Origin: Notamacropus eugenii | Taxonomy: Eukaryota; Chordata; Mammalia; Diprotodontia; Macropodidae | Direction of reading: 5' to 3' | Assembly (NCBI RefSeq): GCF_028372415.1 | Contig: NC_092873.1 | Span: forward strand, 353,524,660 to 353,588,659 | DNA: 64,000 nucleotides | Shown here: piece by piece, positions 1 through 11,479 of the stretch | How positions within the stretch are numbered: position 1 is the first letter of the stretch | Layout: each line of letters starts with the position of its first letter | Program-made: the position numbers and the translations under genes | The notes under the pieces: model-generated | What the model saw: the letters and a program-made list of their open reading frames with translations, nothing else | The model's database searches: none | What the model was told of the DNA's origin: nothing

Positions 1-1180
1 TAGTGGTTAATACCAAAAGTATTCATTCTAGGCTGAGTAAGGGAAGGGGAAATGGGTGGAAGCTGGGAGTTCTAAAGAAATTCCTCCCCCCATCTTTAGA
101 TCTAGAACCCCCCTACCCCTACCACCCCCAATGCACACACATACCCACACCCCAGAGGTGATTTCCAGAAAGGGAAACTGAAGCAGAGGGTACAAATTAC
201 TCCTTCAGTCTAACCCTCACTCCTTCTATAGAACTACCTTCAATCTAATATCCTTCCTAACTAACTTCCTGCACCAAGGGGAAGGAATCGAGTTGGGGGT
301 GGCGTGGGTTGGGGCACCATTCAGGAGATTTAGGTTTCTTATAAACCTCCGGGCTTCTTGTTCCCCTACAACATGGCAGACAGGCTCTGTGGTCTCATCT
401 GGGCTCTAGCTCTGAGTCAGGGCTCCCTCCCTTGGGCCTCCCCTATGCCACACACTTACTCTCTGCTTCCCCCCCCCCCCCCTCCGATTTGGACTGGAAA
501 ATCAGGCTCACCGCCTCTGCCCCTGTCGAAGTCAGTGCTTCCCCCGTGACAAGGTCGATTTCCCCTAAAGGGAGGTGTTTCCTCGAAGCTGGGAAAAATC
601 AAGGGGGCTGAGACTGCACCAGGCTGAGAGGCCAGGCAAGGGTCGTGCCCCTCCAGCACAGGGAGATGAGGGTAGCTAGCACAGCCATCCTTGGTCCCCA
701 CCCCAGCTCAGCTTCAGAAGCTGCTCCTTCCTGTGACAGCAGACTGTGCTGTGGTTCACTCAAAAGGCAAGGATGGAAGGCTGCAACGCCAACAACTGGG
801 AGACATTGCTTGTACCCCCAAATTCCTTGGAGCTGGGGTCTAGGGGCCAGGGGCATCACGTATCTCTGGGGTCTTTTCCTGATTTCCTCTATGCATTATG
901 TCTAGTACAATACTTTGTACCAGAGCAGGGGCTTAATGCTTATTTAATCCCTCAACAAATCACACAGATGGTGGGTCCCTTACCACACTATGCATCTTGA
1001 AATTTATTAGACTGGGTCAAATGGACTGGGGGGTATTACACTGAACTCTCTCCCCTTCCTCCTGCTCCCTCCACCCCAAGAAAACAATGTAGGGGAGAAA
1101 GCAGAAGAAATTCAGGACTTTGGGATCAGGTGGAATGTGGTAAGGTATAGAAAAACAGAAAGGAATAGATCACTACAATT
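1..1180. other. Intergenic, no gene recognised
   Basis: No exon-like reading frame or recognised repeat is visible. There is a pure C tract at 469-482. The short open frames on both strands show no recognisable domain. By synteny this lies downstream of TBKBP1 towards TBX21. Confidence 0.5.
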
Positions 1181-1186
1181 AAAAAG

Positions 1187-1275
1187 GAACCTCTCCCTCA
1201 TCTTACAGAAAAGGAAACTGAGACCCAAAGGGAGGAATTGACTTGGCTAAGGTCACACAGCTAGTTAGGGACCAA
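1187..1275 (-). mobile_element. MIR/CORE-SINE fragment
   Basis: The plus strand reads GAAACTGAGACCCAAAG followed by GGTCACACAGCTAGTTAG. This is the reverse complement of the MIR core (CTGTGTGACC ... CCTCAGTTTCC). Confidence 0.7.
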
Positions 1276-1335
1276 AAGCAGAGGAAGAAGTAAGTTATTC
1301 TGGAGAAATTCCCGAGTTCAAACTTAGATCATATG

Positions 1336-1490
1336 GATCCAAATCCGGGCTCTTCTACTAGCTGCTTTTGTGTGACCTTATGCAAGTCATATCCCTTCTG
1401 GGCCTTGGTTTTCTCTTCTCTAAGGTGAGGAGGTTGGACTAAGTGATCTTTGAAGAATCTTTAAATCTGCGATTTCCAAAACTCAATACC
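1336..1490 (+). mobile_element. MIR/CORE-SINE with marsupial-type tail
   Basis: Core remnants (TGTGTGACCTTATGCAAGTC) are followed by the GGTTGGACTAAGTGATC tail that recurs at 2.9, 33.7 and 58.8 kb. Confidence 0.7.
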
Positions 1491-1989
1491 TGGGTTATTC
1501 TATCACTTCTCCCACCACCCCCACTTTAGAGCTAAGCCCACCCTGCAATCTCTCATCCTTGAATCACACAGAATTGTTCAGGGATTCTTTAAAGCATGAA
1601 GAAACCACAGTTCTGCCTGAAAGGGAATGTAGGGGCTGCTATTGTTGAAGTGAAGTTTTCTTCCTTTGGTGAAACTAAATCCCCAACGGGGGAGTCAACC
1701 CAGGAACTCAGGAACTGACCCAAATGCCCCAAACAGCCTTTACAGAACTTGTCCATGGGTTGTTTTGCTTAATTGGAGGGGGTGAGGTGGACCAGCGGGA
1801 GTCAAAAGAGTCGAAAGAGAAAGAGAGAATAAGACGTGGAAAATGAGAGCAGGTGAGAGAGATAGAGAAACCAAGACACAGGGACAGTCAGACAGAGAGA
1901 AGTAGAGAGAGGGCAAAGCAAACCAGGGTTGGGGTCAGGGGAAAGAGAGACTTTTGGAAAAGGGATATGAGGTAGTTACCCCTCCCCCA
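1491..1989. other. Unique DNA with purine tract
   Basis: No gene or repeat is recognised. 1795-1935 is almost purely purine on the plus strand (GAGA/GAAAGAG runs), a low-complexity tract. Confidence 0.5.
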
Positions 1990-2070
1990 GAATCATAGAA
2001 TGTCATAGTCAGAAAGGACCTTAAAGATCATTTAGTCCACCATCCTTGTATTATGAAGGAAAAACCAGAG
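1990..2070 (-). mobile_element. MIR-related SINE fragment
   Basis: The sequence matches the recurring 'TAGAGCTGGAAGGACCTTAG' module in decayed form (CAGAAAGGACCTTAAAGATC, then TTAGTCCACC). In many copies in this window that module precedes a reversed MIR core. Confidence 0.6.
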
Positions 2071-2835
2071 GTGATTCTCCCTTTCACCATGTCACTCTGA
2101 AAGCTCCATATAGAAATTGGGACTGGGATTATTAATTGTAGAAAATAAAAGGCACAAGAAAGCTTTGAGATAATCCCTAGCATGGCTCCCAAGCACTTAA
2201 GGGACTCAGGTCATCCCTAGCTGATCCAGAGTCATGGCAGACTAGGGCTGAGAGGAAGATGTACATTCACCCAATGTTTCTCCAAATCCACCTTTTAATC
2301 ATCTCCATGGCCAGAACTGCCCCCCCTCCCTGTGCCCCTGTGAGCAGAAGGTACAACACTGTTCCATGTTATGAGCTCCAGTGCTAGAAATATCCCTCAG
2401 ACAGAGACAATAAGCCACCTCCATCTTTGCCCCCCCCAAAATTGAGGGGTGTAGGAAGAGGCTGCAAGCCCCTTTAGTCATCTTGGGAAGCCACCAATAG
2501 CAGTGACTGATAGAGAACTAACCACAAGCCAATTCTGTGGTTGAGCTGTTTTCTGGAGGAGCTGTGGAGAGTGTGGCAGGAACAGGGAAGGGACCACATG
2601 GGACTCTCAGATACCCACCCCCCACATTACACATTGATACCCAGCCTCTGAGAAACCAGGAGCTCCAACTATGAGTCTTTTCTCTCAGCCCTAGAGGGAG
2701 AGACATGGACAAGGTTTTAGAGAGGTTATGCCCATCTTTGCTCTGGCTTGGCAGAACATCAGTCCTCAGAAACAACAAAGATCCAACCCCTCAAAACATA
2801 CCTGAAAGGGTACTCAAAGACTGGTTTAGTGGAAA
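2071..2835. other. Unique intergenic DNA
   Basis: No coding exon, RNA gene or clear repeat was recognised between the two SINE fragments. Confidence 0.45.
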
Positions 2836-2978
2836 GAAAAGGCCTGAATCCTGGATCTGCCATTCTGTCTGTGTGACTTTGGACAAGTCACTTAACCTGT
2901 CTGGGCCTCAGTTTCCCCATCTGTAAAACAAGAGGGTTGAATTAGTTACAGTCCCTTCCAGCCTGAAATGTATGTTCA
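2836..2978 (+). mobile_element. MIR/CORE-SINE
   Basis: Clear core: GTGTGACTTTGGACAAGTC, then CCTCAGTTTCCCCATCTGT and a GGTTGAATTAG tail. Confidence 0.8.
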
Positions 2979-3172
2979 AATGATGAAAGATTACTGGATT
3001 TAGTTTTTGAGAACTAAGATACATAATTGGACTCCCCACTTATCATCTGTTGGCCTAAGTGAACTTGAAGATACCATGGCTTCACTGGAATAGAAACTCC
3101 CAGGTGAGGGAATTCATATACCAATGAAGGTCGGTATGCTTTCCTGCAATTTATGGCCTTAAAGAATTGTCT

Positions 3173-3395
3173 AGAGCAGCAACATCAAACTCAAATAGAA
3201 ACAGAGCCACTAAACCATACATAAGGATCCTTGTGGGCTACATATAGACTTAGAAAACCACATGTTAACATTATCTATGTTTTATTGAATTTGTATTTAT
3301 TTTGTTAAATATTTCCCAATTACATTTCAATCTGGGTCAGGCAGCATTCAGAAGTATTGTGGGCTGCACTCAGCTGGTCAGCATCTGATGTATCA
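3173..3395. mobile_element. hAT-type non-autonomous DNA transposon remnant
   Basis: Starts near AACATCAAACTCAAATAG and ends near TGTGGGCTGCACTCAGC. Both ends carry the 'TCAAACTC / GGGCTGCA' style termini of abundant short hAT elements. The middle reads AACATTATCTATGTTTTATTG. The class is assigned from memory of the family, with moderate certainty. Confidence 0.55.
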
Positions 3396-3465
3396 GAGAC
3401 ATGACTTGAATTCAGGCCTTCCTGACTTGAGGCTGAGCCTTCTAGTCACCATACCAACGTGTTTA
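3396..3465 (-). mobile_element. Marsupial SINE head fragment
   Basis: TTGAATTCAGGCCTTCCTGA is the reverse complement of the GTCAGGAGGACCTGAGTTC head of the local tRNA-derived SINE. Confidence 0.55.
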
Positions 3466-3473
3466 GGGAGGGA

Positions 3474-3935
3474 ACAGGATCAAATAATTTAGAGCTGGAA
3501 GGTACTTCATTGTTTGTTATTGTGTTGAGTCACTTTTTCAGTCACGTCGTACTCTTCGTGACCCTACTTGGGTTTTGCTTGCCAAGGATACTGGAGTGGT
3601 TTGCTATTTTCTTGTCTAGTTCATTTTATAGATGAGGAAACTGAGGCAAAGAGGGCTAAGTAACTTGCCCAGGGTCCCACAGTCAGTAAGTGTCTGAGGT
3701 TGGATTTCACCTCAAGTCTTCCTGACTCCAGGCTGGGTGCTCTATCCACTTTGGACACCTATCTGCCCTGTGATCTAGTCCAACCCCTTTACCTTACTGA
3801 AGTTCACAGACATTAAATAACTTGTCCACAGCCAGACCACTAAAAGGCAGCTTGGCTGAGGGGATTTGAACCCAGCTTCTTTAACTCTAAATCCAGGGCT
3901 CTTTCCACTCCACCAAGCTTGGAGATAGCACGTTA
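3474..3935 (-). mobile_element. MIR-related SINE split by a younger SINE
   Basis: The left part ends TTTAGAGCTGGAAGGTACTT at about 3508. The right part resumes TGATCTAGTCCAACCCC at about 3773 and runs through a reversed core to about 3935. In between lies a complete marsupial SINE, so this copy is the older of the two. Confidence 0.65.
3513..3768 (-). mobile_element. Marsupial tRNA-derived SINE, near full length
   Basis: Read on the minus strand it has the tRNA-like head, the CORE-like middle (ACTGAGGCAAAGAGGG on plus) and the 3' end 'CCAGTATCCTTGGCAAGCAAAACCC'-type module shared with 6.8, 11.3, 36.9 and 46.8 kb. It lies inside an older SINE. Confidence 0.85.
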
Positions 3936-5520
3936 TAATAGAAAGAAAACCAAACTTGCAATAAAAAGACTTGGGCTCTAATTCCAAGGCAGAGAAGGGA
4001 GAAGATAAAAATAAGGGGAACTGGAGCATTTCCCCATTGCTCCAGCTCCGTCGTGTTATTGACCCATGTAGGTTAATGGGATTCAGGAAAGAGGATTCCT
4101 CCTTTCCCTCCCCCTCCAGATTTAGGGACCATCTTGAAAACTCCTTGAGGGCATTGAATAGTTCTTATCTAAAGCTGAGAACTCGCTCACTCCTCAAAAT
4201 AATTCTCTACACATTGTGACCTAACAAATGTTTGTTGAAGTAACGCAAGAACAGAGAGGAAGGGGGTAAGATATGGACTTTGGATGTAAAGGATGGGATG
4301 CTGAGGGGTGAATGGAGGAAAAAGGAGTTCATCCCCTCCCCACGGAAGCCACTGCTCTCTCCCCCCAGCCACCCTGATGACTCACTCTTGTCCGCCCACC
4401 ATAGGCCGGGGCTGCCCAGCTGGGTTTGAAATTTATCATGTGATTTCTAAAAATGAGAATCTACTCTAGAGCTGGGCTTTTCTGTGTTGTGTGTTGTGTG
4501 TTGTGGAAACCCTGCACGTGTGTATACAATGTAGTGTTTGTGTCCCTTGGTCTGTATAAGAGGTCTATGGGGTATGTCAGTCTAAGTGCCTTTGTGAGAA
4601 GGCTGCATGTGTGTGAGTATGACAGGTGGTGTGTTGGAGGTATGAAGTATGTGTCTTCATATCAGTGTTCTCTGTGCATATGTCTGCTCGTACTGCCTTT
4701 GCAAATCATAGGGCCTTAGGTAGATGGGGACAGGTGTGACCCACATCTGGATATACATGTGGAAAGTAGCACTGAACTGGAATGAGGAGAGATGGACCTG
4801 AATTGCCCACTTCTTTGGGCCTGAACCCTCTGCCATTCTCCTATCTGTTCCCTCTAGCCGAACTAGATCCCATTCCCCTCACCCCTGGAAGCTTCCACCC
4901 TAGCCCTGGAAGCCCCAAGCCCCTAGCCATCACCAGTCCTAACAGTTCCCTGGGGAGCTATCCTTTTTTCTTCCTGGGGGAGATGGCAGGCCAAAGGTGA
5001 GTAGGGCAGAATCTCCTGCTCTTCATAATCTTTTTAATTGCAGGTGGCTGGGAGTGTCCAGTTCAAGCATGTGCCTAGATGGGCATTCCCCTGTTCCCCC
5101 CTCACTTCCAAGAACCCCAGGGGCCCTGCAGCAGAGGAGGAGGCCTCATCTTTGCTTGCAGCACAAAGGCTCTGAGCTATCTCCTTCACACCATCTGCCC
5201 GCTCCTTCCCCTGCCCCCCACCCTCATTCACACAACTTGCTCTTGCAACTTAAGGTGGGGGGGGAAGGTCAGCTTCATTAGCACCCACACAGATCGGGGG
5301 CCTCAGGAAGAGGAAGAGCAGTGCTCATGCAATCATATCCCAGGAAAAAAGTCTTCTCATCCATCCCTCTGCCTCCGAGAAGGAAGTTTCAACTCTACCA
5401 AGCTCACAAGGATAGATAGGCTTCAGTTTGTCAGTTCCCTGAGTTTCTCCAATAACTCATCAGTCTCTGGCAATATTTGACCCTCCCCACTGGGGAGTGC
5501 CCCCTTAGTCAAGATGGGCA
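3936..5520. other. Intergenic, mostly unique; TG-rich stretch
   Basis: 4484-4700 is rich in TGTGTTGTG/GTGTG words. An AP-1-like TGACTCA lies at 4378-4384 next to a short GC-rich segment (CCGCCCACC). No coding exon is recognised. The open frames at 4782-5480 are low-complexity and have no family signature. Confidence 0.45.
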
Positions 5521-5884
5521 TTGTAAGGTAAGAACTGGACCAGAAGTCAGGAGACTTAGTTTCTAGTCTCAGCTCTGACACTGACTCTCTGTCTGATCTC
5601 GGGCAACTAACTTGGGGATGAAGGGAATGAGGAGGGTCTTGGATTAGACTAGGGCTTCTTCACCTTTTTAGTATCACAGACTCCTCTGGTAGTCTGGTGG
5701 AGCCTTGGGACCCCTTCTCAGGAGAATGTTTTTAAATAGTCAAAGGAAATACTGCATTTCAGCTAGATGTTAGTCAACATGAAGATGTCATTTTTTTCCC
5801 CATTCAAGTTTATGGACTCCAGGTTAACCCCTGGACCAGATGGTCTCTCAAGCCTCTTCCACTTCTGACATTCAATAATTTTAT
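5521..5884 (+). mobile_element. MIR/CORE-SINE split by a hAT-like element
   Basis: The 5' part runs to GGATTAGAC at about 5649. The tail resumes CCAGATGGTCTCTCAAGCC at about 5836. The intact tail elsewhere reads as one block (GGACTAGATGATC ...), so the middle is an insertion. Confidence 0.65.
5650..5835 (+). mobile_element. hAT-like DNA transposon remnant
   Basis: Starts AGGGCTTCTTCACCTTTTTA and ends AGGTTAACCCCTG. These termini are approximate inverted repeats (AGGGCTTCTTCACCT versus AGGTTAACCCCT). The interior CAGACTCCTCTGGTAGTCTG matches copies at 19.7 and 61.4 kb. Confidence 0.6.
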
Positions 5885-6195
5885 AATTTTTGTAGATCTA
5901 ATGTCAATTGCTTATACTCCAATTTGGAACCAAAGACCTCTGAGTCTTTGCAATGCACCATGTACACAGGGTGGGGAGCAGGACGGGAGGGGTGGGCTGT
6001 CAGGTCTTCCTTCTTAGATTTCTTCTTCCTTTTCATCCCCCTCTATGTCCTTTCCCCCCTTACCCCTCAAGCTCTTTACTACACTGAAAGAAATTGAGGT
6101 AAGACTTCAGAAACCCAATGGGGTGTATTTGTTAAATTGGAAATTCAGTATGAGAGGAATGAGTCTTTAAAAGACAATGAAGTATTTAAATTTTT
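5885..6195. other. Unique intergenic DNA
   Basis: Nothing recognised. A short pyrimidine-rich run lies at about 6005-6070. Confidence 0.4.
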
Positions 6196-6480
6196 TTCTT
6201 GATTTCTTTTTTGTCTGTTTTCTTTTGCAACATGGCTAATATGGAAATATGTTTGCATGACTTCACATGTATAATCAATGTCAAATTACTAGCTTTCTCA
6301 AGTGTGGGGAGACATGAAGGAGAGAGAAACAGAGAGACAGAGAGGCAGAGAGACAAAGAGAGTGAAAGTGAGACTGAGAGAGAGAGAGAGAGAGAGAGAA
6401 TTTATAACTCAGTTTTTAAAAATGATTGCTAAAACTTTTTACATATAATTGGAAAATAAATAATAATATAAACATATTAA
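6196..6480 (+). mobile_element. L1 3' end (marsupial type) with GA tract
   Basis: CAACATGGCTAATATGGAAA then TGCATGACTTCACATGTATA is the marsupial L1 3' region. It is followed by a (GA)-rich block (6325-6400) and an A/T-rich tail with AATAAA words. Confidence 0.75.
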
Positions 6481-6716
6481 ATAAAGGGGATACATAGATA
6501 AATAAAAATATATTTTAAAAAATAAAGACAACAAGGACCCAGAAAACCAGGTCTCTCTCCTTCTCCCACCTAACAGAAGCCTCTGCTCCCAGGCAGAGCT
6601 TGGGTTTTGCTAGTCTTGCCTGAAAAAAAAGATAAAATAAAACAGCCTTATAGCACCCAGAATCCATGAGTTATGAAGCAAGGAAATTTCCTCTCAAGAT
6701 GCCACTAATTCAGACT
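6481..6716. other. AT-rich tail and unique DNA
   Basis: 6481-6530 continues AT-rich after the L1 end. The rest to 6716 is unrecognised. Confidence 0.4.
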
Positions 6717-6960
6717 TTTTGTCATTCAGCTATTTTCAGTCTTGTCCAACTCTTCATGACCCCATTTGGGGTTTCCTTGGCAAAGATATTGGAGTAGTTT
6801 ACCATTTCCTTCTCTAGCTCATTTTACAGATGAGGAAATTGAGGCCAACAGGGTTTTAAGAGACTTGTCCAGGGTCACACAGCTAGTAAACAGTCGTACA
6901 CTCAGAAAGATGAGCCTTTCTGACTCAAAACCTGGCACTTTATCCATTGTGCCAATTGAA
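6717..6960 (-). mobile_element. Marsupial tRNA-derived SINE, near full length
   Basis: The plus strand shows GACCCCATTTGGGGTTTCCT, GAGGAAATTGAGGCC, GGTCACACAGCTAG and a head ending TTTATCCATTGTGCC, the reverse of the SINE order. Confidence 0.85.
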
Positions 6961-7095
6961 TCCCATAAGGCTTCCTAGACTCTCTTTCAGTATGACTTTG
7001 ATGTAAGGGTAGGGTTGATAGCACCACCCTATTTGGCTCCAGGTACCTTGGCTAAGTGAGGACCCTGATTTCATTGGCTAGCTATGTTCTCTACT

Positions 7096-7235
7096 AGTCA
7101 AAGGTATGACCCAAAGGAGATGTGGTTTTCAACTCTAATCTTACATTGGGCAAGTATCTTAACCTCTTTGGGCCTCAGTTTCCTCATTTGTAAGATGAGA
7201 GAGGACCTCTGAGGCTCTGTATCTATGAACTATTC
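7096..7235 (+). mobile_element. MIR/CORE-SINE
   Basis: GGGCAAGTATCTTAACCTC then GCCTCAGTTTCCTCATTTG, and a decayed tail GAGGCTCTGTATCTATGA. Confidence 0.75.
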
Positions 7236-7339
7236 TTTGCATCTGGACCATGCTAAGCTGCCATGCTTGCCACCCCAAGAGAACACAGCAGCCAACCTCT
7301 CTTCTTCAGGCAGAACCATCAAACCAGTTCCTCTTCCTT

Positions 7340-7452
7340 TGCCCTTTCCTTTGCCCATTAGAGTGTAAGTTCCTTTGTATTCCCACACTTAATACGGTGC
7401 CCAGAACATAATAGGCACTTAATAAAGGTTTTTTGATTGATTGATTGATTGA
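7340..7452 (+). mobile_element. L2 LINE 3' end
   Basis: CCCATTAGAGTGTAAGTTCC, then TGCCCAGAACATAATAGGC and AATAAAGG. It ends in (TGAT)n microsatellite growth at 7434-7452, the usual L2 tail form. Confidence 0.75.
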
Positions 7453-8440
7453 AAGTTGACCTCCCTTTTGGTCTATTTCAAGGGTCTGTGTTCTCAGGAC
7501 ACAAGCAGTCTAGAGCATCAGCAAGACTTTTGCCTACCCAATGGTGATTGAAGGATCATTTCTTCCTATGGGTGCTGAGTGTCACCTCCTAGAGTCTTCC
7601 TGTCAGAAGGACGATCATGGATCACTGTGCCCACTCCCCTGTCTCTATAACTGCCTGTTCCAGGCCAGGAAGTCCAGCTTGAGGGTAAAGAATTCACTTA
7701 GAAAACCCTCCAAAGGACCAAGTGATCTGCTTCCCTTCTGGAAAGTTGTTCCAGTGTCAGGAAGTTCTTCCTAGAATCTACCTTAAATCCCTCCCATGGT
7801 GGCCAGGCCACAGTAATCTTGTCTTATTCACCTACATGAGAAGACAGAGCCTTCCTTTTTCCCCACCACTCTCAACCTCTCCTTTCCAGGTGACAGCTAC
7901 TCTCTCAGTGAGAGGACAAACATTCATGAGAATGAAAGTAAAACACTCCTCTAAACATTCTTCTCCCCTCCCCAGAGACCTACAAGCCACTGGAGCCTTC
8001 ATCCCAAGATGAGTCAAGACTAATCAAAGAGGTTGTTCTGGGGGCACAGGAATTTCCCCTTAATGCCAAAGGTAGAGGAGTGGGGGCAGTACTTAGTGAA
8101 CCAACCCTCAATCCACACCCCACCAACACCACCACCACCATTAGGCTTAGGAGGGGGCCATCTGTTTGCCCTTTTTTTGGTGGGAGAGAAAAAAAAGGAA
8201 GTAACAGTAGACCTGAGCTCCTGGACATCCTGTACAATGATCCAGCATGCAGGGGGTGGGGCCAGATGGTACCAAAAAGGATGTACCACCCTAGCCCCCT
8301 TCTTAGTACCCTCTCCTATCCTAAGAATGATTGTAGAGGGAGAAAGAAAGAATATTCAGTGGTGGTGACCCATAAGAGAGACAGGACACAGAAACTGCCC
8401 TAGAGCAAGGCAGCTTATTCAGCTATATCTTGGGATAATA
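7453..8440. other. Intergenic; possible L3 fragment
   Basis: 7728-7850 resembles a reversed L3 3' region (TGTCAGGAAGTTCTTCCTAG). The remainder, including a CCA-rich patch at 8110-8142, has no recognised gene. Confidence 0.4.
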
Positions 8441-8530
8441 GGACCACTGGCTTTAAAGCAGGAAGGAGTTTCAAAGACCATATGGTCCAGCCTCTTCATT
8501 TACAGATGAAGAAATCATAAGGATTCTTAG
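8441..8530 (-). mobile_element. MIR-related SINE fragment
   Basis: CAGGAAGGAGTTTCAAAGACC, then TGGTCCAGCCTCTTCATTTAC and GATGAAGAAATC match the reversed core module. Confidence 0.55.
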
Positions 8531-9250
8531 AATCCTGTCCTCATCCTCTCTCCCTGAACCCTTCCCATCCCACGCTGTATGCTAAGGCTAACCCATTCTA
8601 AGACCATGTGTTTGGGTTCATCCATCCTAAGGCAATGTGCTAAAGCTAACCCATTCTAAGAATGTGTTGCAGTGGAAAGAATGAAAGAGTGGAGCAAGAG
8701 TAAGGAGAATACCTGCCTCAGTGCTGTTGGAAGGATGATAGGGGTTTCACTCTGGAAGAGAGGGACCTGGAAAATAGCCAGTCCATGGAGGTTCAGAATA
8801 AGACATAACGTTTTCAGAAATGGCCATGGTGTGTGTTTGTTTTGTAATACTGCTTTGTTTACAAGGGAGTTTTGGTTTGGATTTGGGTTTTTTTTTAACC
8901 GGAGAGGTTTTGAGGAGGAAGGGTTTAATATCAAGATATCGCAGGAAAAAGAAAAGAAAGAAAAGAGGGCCATCAAAACTTTTTTATGTATTTAAGAGAA
9001 GGGCATTCAGAGGGAGTTAGACAAGTAGGACAACTTTGCATTAAATGTGTTGAATTTATGAAGTAGGTAAAAAATTCAAAGTTTCATACATACATATTCT
9101 TTTATGTTCTTTATATGAATGTTCACATGTGTTGGGGTTTGTCAAATCTAAAACACTGAAAGTTATTTTTAATTTAAAAATTAATTTTAAATTATTTTAA
9201 AAATAAATGGTAAAATATTTTAGTTTTTATAAATTTGGGTTTAAAAAGAG
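8531..9250. other. Unique to AT-rich intergenic DNA
   Basis: No gene recognised. 8900-9240 is AT-rich with several TTTTAAA/AAATTAA words. Confidence 0.4.
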
Positions 9251-9254
9251 ATTC

Positions 9255-9405
9255 AGAAATCCACTTCATCCTTCATTTTATAGATGAAGACACTGATACT
9301 TGGAGGGGGAAATGATTTACCAGGGTCCTGCAGGTGGCACTTGTAGAGACAATTCAAATCCAGGTCTTCTCATTCCCTTTCAGAGCTCTTCCCACTCTAT
9401 CTACA
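9255..9405 (-). mobile_element. MIR/CORE-SINE, reversed
   Basis: CATTTTATAGATGAAGACAC then TTCAAATCCAGGTCTTCTC, the reversed core and head. Confidence 0.65.
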
Positions 9406-9929
9406 AGATAATAGATGTAGAATGCTTTGAAAACTCTGTTATACTGTCGGTACAAATACAAGGGATCATTATTATCCCAGGTCTGGAACACCAGGGGATG
9501 GCCAATCAGGTAGAGAGAGGCTGAATGCAGGTTGCTGGGCCTGTTCCTGCCTCTCACACACAAATGCAGGCGGTAAGAAGAGCTTCTAACCTTGTTGGGG
9601 TGTTGGGGGGTGGCTGTGGGACAGGGGAACAAGTGGGGGAGGAGTGGCAGTAGAAAGGTCCTAGAATAAGCTGACTCAAATAGAAATTTGGAGATCATTA
9701 GGGGGAGTGACTTTGATCTAGAAACCCAGTGGGATAGCAATGCTACAGTGATGCAAGAGAATGGACAGGTTGGCATCTCAGAAAGCTAACATCTTCACCC
9801 ATCCTGCCCCATCACTGCATATATTCACTCCCCCTGAAATAGCATCTGGGTGGGGGGATGAGGGTGGGGGGGAGTTCTCAGTTCATAACTCATTCCTTCC
9901 CACTGTGTGTTCACGGTTCTTTTTATGTT
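9406..9929. other. Unique intergenic DNA
   Basis: No gene or clear repeat. A G-rich patch lies at 9590-9650. Confidence 0.4.
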
Positions 9930-10003
9930 CTCTCCCTCTCCCTCTCCCTCTCCCTCTCCCTCTCCCTCTCCCTCTCCCTCTCCCTTTCCCTCTCTCTCTC
10001 TCT
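9930..10003. repeat. (CTCCCT)n simple repeat
   Basis: About ten nearly perfect CTCCCT units, ending in a short CT run. It opens spurious reading frames (Pro-Ser or Leu-Ser repeats). Confidence 0.95.
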
Positions 10004-11200
10004 ACCTGTTTTCCCTATCCACCTCCTCAGGTCTGTTCTCCCCCCTCTACCCAATCACCAAGACCTCAGCTAGTGCTGAAACTCTATTTGTTCTCTTTTC
10101 TGTCTGGGGATGAAGACAGGAGCCTGTCCTTAGGGCTTTTCAGTCTTGCCTCCTGAAAAAATAGGTACAATCCCTCTTTTCTCTGAACCTTCTCTGGAGC
10201 AGAAATTATTACAGCCTCTCCACCTTCTGGGCTTCTACACTCTCTCTGGTCCCAGGGCCCTACCCATCGATCTAATTGAAATGCTGTCATGTTAGAATTT
10301 GGATCTGGCAAGTCACAGAGTCAGCTGTGGGACGTTCCATTATAATGGGGGACATAGAGAGATTCTAGTCTGATGAGAGAGACAACACAGTTATCCAGAA
10401 TGCAAAGGCATAGCTATGGCCTTTCTCTCTGGAGACAGAGGGACAAGAGCAGATTTTAATGCTGGGTAGAACTACAGACATCACTGTTAGGAGAATAGAT
10501 CCAGGTCAAGGAGTAATAAAAAGCTTCCTGGAGGAAGGGAGCATGCTAGAAACAGAGTAAGTCAGAGGTTATTCTTGGCTAAGGAAATGGCCTATGGGAA
10601 GGAGTAGGTATGGGCAGAGGATGAAGGCAGATTGGCCCAACTTGAAGGAGAACCCTAGATGGAAGAGAGAGAAAGAGAACGACAAAGTTTTATTAAGCAC
10701 AGGTAATTGGTTTTGTTTGTTTGTTTGTTGTGGGGGTAGAGTAAGAGAGATCCACTGAGAAGTCTAATGCAATATCACAGTAAATGCATCTAAGTGCATG
10801 TCTGCCAAGGTCTGGCCTCCTATCTCCAGCAAGCTGAGGGTTTGATGCTAGGGTAGAACCATCCCACCACCCCCTGAACTCTTGCCTCTGTTATTTCTGG
10901 TTCTCAGCCCATGGGTGTCTCAGAAATGCAAATAAAGAAGTGGTAGAGGTGATGGGCTACACCCATCCTGTACCCCCTCCCTATAGATGCGCATGCTTCA
11001 GCTGTTCCAAGAGGGTGGTGTGGTCATCGTGCCAGAGGGATTGGTTTAAAGTTGGAGGCCTGAATTGGAGTTAGAAGGCCTCTCCCCTCTACCACAAACT
11101 GTAAAATGAGCACAGAGGAGGGTATCCAGGCTAGGGCCATAACACCCTTCGTTACAAATCTACTCCCGTTAGCCCCATTAGACCAACCAAGGCACTAGCA
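10004..11200. other. Intergenic; weak old repeat
   Basis: 10440-10660 has the cadence of an old interspersed repeat (AAGCTTCCTGGAGGAAGGGA ... GGCAGAGGATGAAG), also glimpsed at 21.1 and 60.0 kb. (TTTG)n occurs at 10712-10729. No gene is recognised. Confidence 0.35.
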
Positions 11201-11204
11201 CATA

Positions 11205-11447
11205 TGTGGCGTAGTAGAAAGAGTGTTGAACCTGGGGTTGGAAAAACTCTTCTTCCTGAGTTCACATCTGACTTCAAACACTAGCTGTGTGACGCTGGAC
11301 AGGTCATTTAACCATTTGCCTCAGTTTTTTCATCTGTAAAATGAGCTGGAGAAAGAAATGGCAAACCCACTTATTGCCCCAAAAAAACCCTCAAATGGGT
11401 CACAAAGAGCAGGGCATGACCAAAATGACTGAACAACCACCACACCA
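11205..11447 (+). mobile_element. Marsupial tRNA-derived SINE, near full length
   Basis: Head remnants, GCTGTGTGACGCTGGACAGG, then AATGAGCTGGAGAAAGAAAT and TGACCAAAATGACTGAACAA at the 3' end, in the same order as the copy at 46.65 kb. Confidence 0.85.
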
Positions 11448-11479
11448 AGCTATCGCTCTCAAACTGGCGATTCCTTCCC

